This document shows, piece after piece, positions 63,198 to 64,000 of a stretch of 64,000 bases of DNA. The notes beneath the pieces were generated by a model that had not been told where the DNA came from, did no database searches, and saw only the letters and a list, made by a program, of their open reading frames with translations. This DNA comes from Rickettsiaceae bacterium. Its GTDB lineage: Bacteria; Pseudomonadota; Alphaproteobacteria; Rickettsiales; UBA1997. The first letter of the stretch is position 1, and every line of letters starts with the position of its first letter. The translations under genes and the position numbers were made by a program. The DNA is taken from contig JAJTCH010000002.1 of NCBI GenBank assembly GCA_021323225.1, positions 202,425-266,424 on the forward strand. The letters are read 5' to 3'.

Positions 63198-63527
63198 ATG
63201 AAAAAGATATTTTTAATTACAGCAATTACGCTTTCTTTTGCTTCCTTTGCAGCAATGGCTGATGTACAGGAATATAAAATTGTCCTCAAAGACCACAAAT
63301 TTACCCCACAAAATTTGGCAGTTCCTGCAGGTAAAAAAGTGAAATTGATAATTGAGAACCAAGACGAAACCGTAGAAGAATTTGAAAGCTATGATTTAAA
63401 CCGTGAGAAAATTATCCAGGGAGGAAAAAGTGTCGCTATACTTATTGGCCCTTTAAAACCGGGAACCTACAAATATTTTGGGGAATTTAATCAGGCTATT
63501 GCGCAAGGGTCGATTGTTGCGAAATAA
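63198..63527 (+). CDS. Exported cupredoxin-fold protein, iron-uptake type
   Basis: This 109-residue periplasmic protein has a signal peptide cleaved at AAMA-D (near residue 21). The rest is one small beta-sandwich: EYKIVLKDHKFTPQNLAVPA, KVKLIIENQDETVEEFESYD, LNREKIIQGGKSVAILIG, GTYKYFGEFNQAIAQGSIVA. The FESYDLNREK and YFGEF-N-AQG pattern is that of cupredoxin-like domains linked to FTR1/EfeO-type or P19 iron systems. The usual type 1 copper ligands (Cys, Met and two His) are not all present: only one His, in KDHKF, is visible. A Fur-box-like sequence upstream fits an iron-related role. No permease gene is adjacent. Confidence 0.8.
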   Translation: MKKIFLITAITLSFASFAAMADVQEYKIVLKDHKFTPQNLAVPAGKKVKLIIENQDETVEEFESYDLNREKIIQGGKSVAILIGPLKPGTYKYFGEFNQAIAQGSIVAK

Positions 63528-63560
63528 TTTTTGTTTTTTTATTTCTATAATTTTTCTCAG

Positions 63561-63630
63561 CTTGTCATTCCGGAGTTAGAATTTGTTGACTTGCTTGCGA
63601 GTCATAAATTCTAGCCCGAGAATGACAAAG
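63561..63630. repeat. 70-base palindrome after the cupredoxin-like gene
   Basis: CTTGTCATTCCGGAGTTAG and AATTT on the left face AAATTCTAG and CCCGAGAATGACAAAG on the right, with a small inner stem TGACT/AGTCA around TTGCTTGCG. It lies between two convergent genes and may terminate both. The TGTCATTC ends resemble widespread alphaproteobacterial palindromes but differ from the two repeats at 55508 and 63072. Confidence 0.75.
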
Positions 63631-63661
63631 AGGGGATAAAGCTGAAAAAAAGACTAAAAAA

Positions 63662-64000
63662 TTAGTAATTTATAACACTAATCATATCCAGATTCTTAAC
63701 ATTTTCGACCATCTCTACTTCTACATATTTTCCATCCACTTCGGTAACTATTCCAACCAAGAGCCCTGGTGGCAGAGAGTCTCCATCTCCTGAAGTGAAA
63801 ACCATATCTCCAACTGCAATATGGTGATTTTTCTCCAGATATAAAAGCTCCATCACATTGCTATTATTGCCGGCCAAAATTGCCTTAGTTCTGGCGCCGG
63901 AGACAATAACTGGAACGCGGGAATTGATGTCGGTAACTAGCAATACCCGTGATTTACCGCCGCTAACTTGTGTGATTCTGCCAATTAATGCGTTATTGCC
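63662..64000 (-). CDS. mreC: Rod-shape-determining protein MreC, C-terminal fragment
   Basis: The reading frame is open to the right edge, so the 5' part lies outside. MreC links the MreB cytoskeleton to peptidoglycan synthases in the periplasm. The 112 visible residues belong to its beta-sandwich domain: ALIGRITQVSGGKSRVLLVT and DINSRVPVIVSGARTKAIL, then the family signature VGDMVFTSGDGDSLPPGLLV followed by GIVTEVDGKYVEVEM. The call is supported by the G-D-x-V-x-T-S-G motif. It indicates a rod-shaped or elongating cell with a peptidoglycan wall, consistent with the LysM and OmpA proteins in this window. Confidence 0.9.
   Translation of the reverse strand, partial: GNNALIGRITQVSGGKSRVLLVTDINSRVPVIVSGARTKAILAGNNSNVMELLYLEKNHHIAVGDMVFTSGDGDSLPPGLLVGIVTEVDGKYVEVEMVENVKNLDMISVINY

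Overview
The window is a gene-dense, A+T-rich chromosomal segment from an alphaproteobacterium, most likely of the order Rickettsiales or a close host-associated relative such as Holosporales. The signs are a VirB4 ATPase encoded away from a vir cluster, ankyrin-like paralogs, palindromic intergenic repeats of the kind seen in Rickettsiales, decaying pseudogenes, and a reduced core gene set with orphan regulators. The cell is clearly Gram-negative with LPS (LptD, KdsB), a secretin with a prepilin peptidase, a two-partner secretion pore and an RND efflux pump. I cannot name a genus from the sequence alone.

Layout. 1-5.5 kb: secD (3' end)-lptD, convergent with dxs, then rplM-rpsI on the minus strand. 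5.6-10.9 kb (minus): an EnvZ-like kinase, VirB4 and an AAA ATPase. 10.9-14 kb (plus): miaA, then hslU-ispA. 14-18.9 kb (minus): prepilin peptidase, secretin, membrane proteins and nadC. 19-23.3 kb: a LysM/M23 lipoprotein, bolA, grxD, an aspartic protease, kdsB, tRNA-Lys and two small lipoproteins. 23.3-31.9 kb: pheT, an OmpR-type regulator, a YmdB phosphodiesterase, yebC, zapE, an orphan small protein and maeB. 32-45.2 kb (plus): dnaG, a lysine-rich repeat ORF abutting rpoD, an OmpA lipoprotein, proB, clpP-clpX, asparaginase, typA and a lipoprotein.

45.4-54 kb is the accessory, decaying part. It holds a signal-peptide-bearing Hsp20, a degenerate tandem duplication of outer-membrane-protein remnants and signal peptides, an intact TpsB-type pore, three tandem ankyrin-like paralogs that share a C-terminal region, and between two of them a broken histidine kinase and another gene remnant. 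54-62.8 kb is a TetR-MFP-RND-OMF efflux cluster, interrupted by a TPR protein gene and a palindromic repeat. The window ends with a probably Fur-controlled cupredoxin-like gene and the 3' end of mreC.

The most striking observation is at the 5' end of rpoD. A lysine-rich decapeptide-repeat ORF (34030-34203) ends at a TAG directly after GCA-A8-G, which contains the dnaX-type slippery heptamer A AAA AAG. The -1 frame beyond it is open, lysine-rich, lacks a start codon for about 230 nt, and runs into RpoD. Either a -1 frameshift or transcriptional slippage makes a sigma-70 with a very long basic N-terminal tail, or the A-run carries a mutation or an assembly error. The second candidate for an undescribed system is the ankyrin-like paralog family at 49.3-54 kb.
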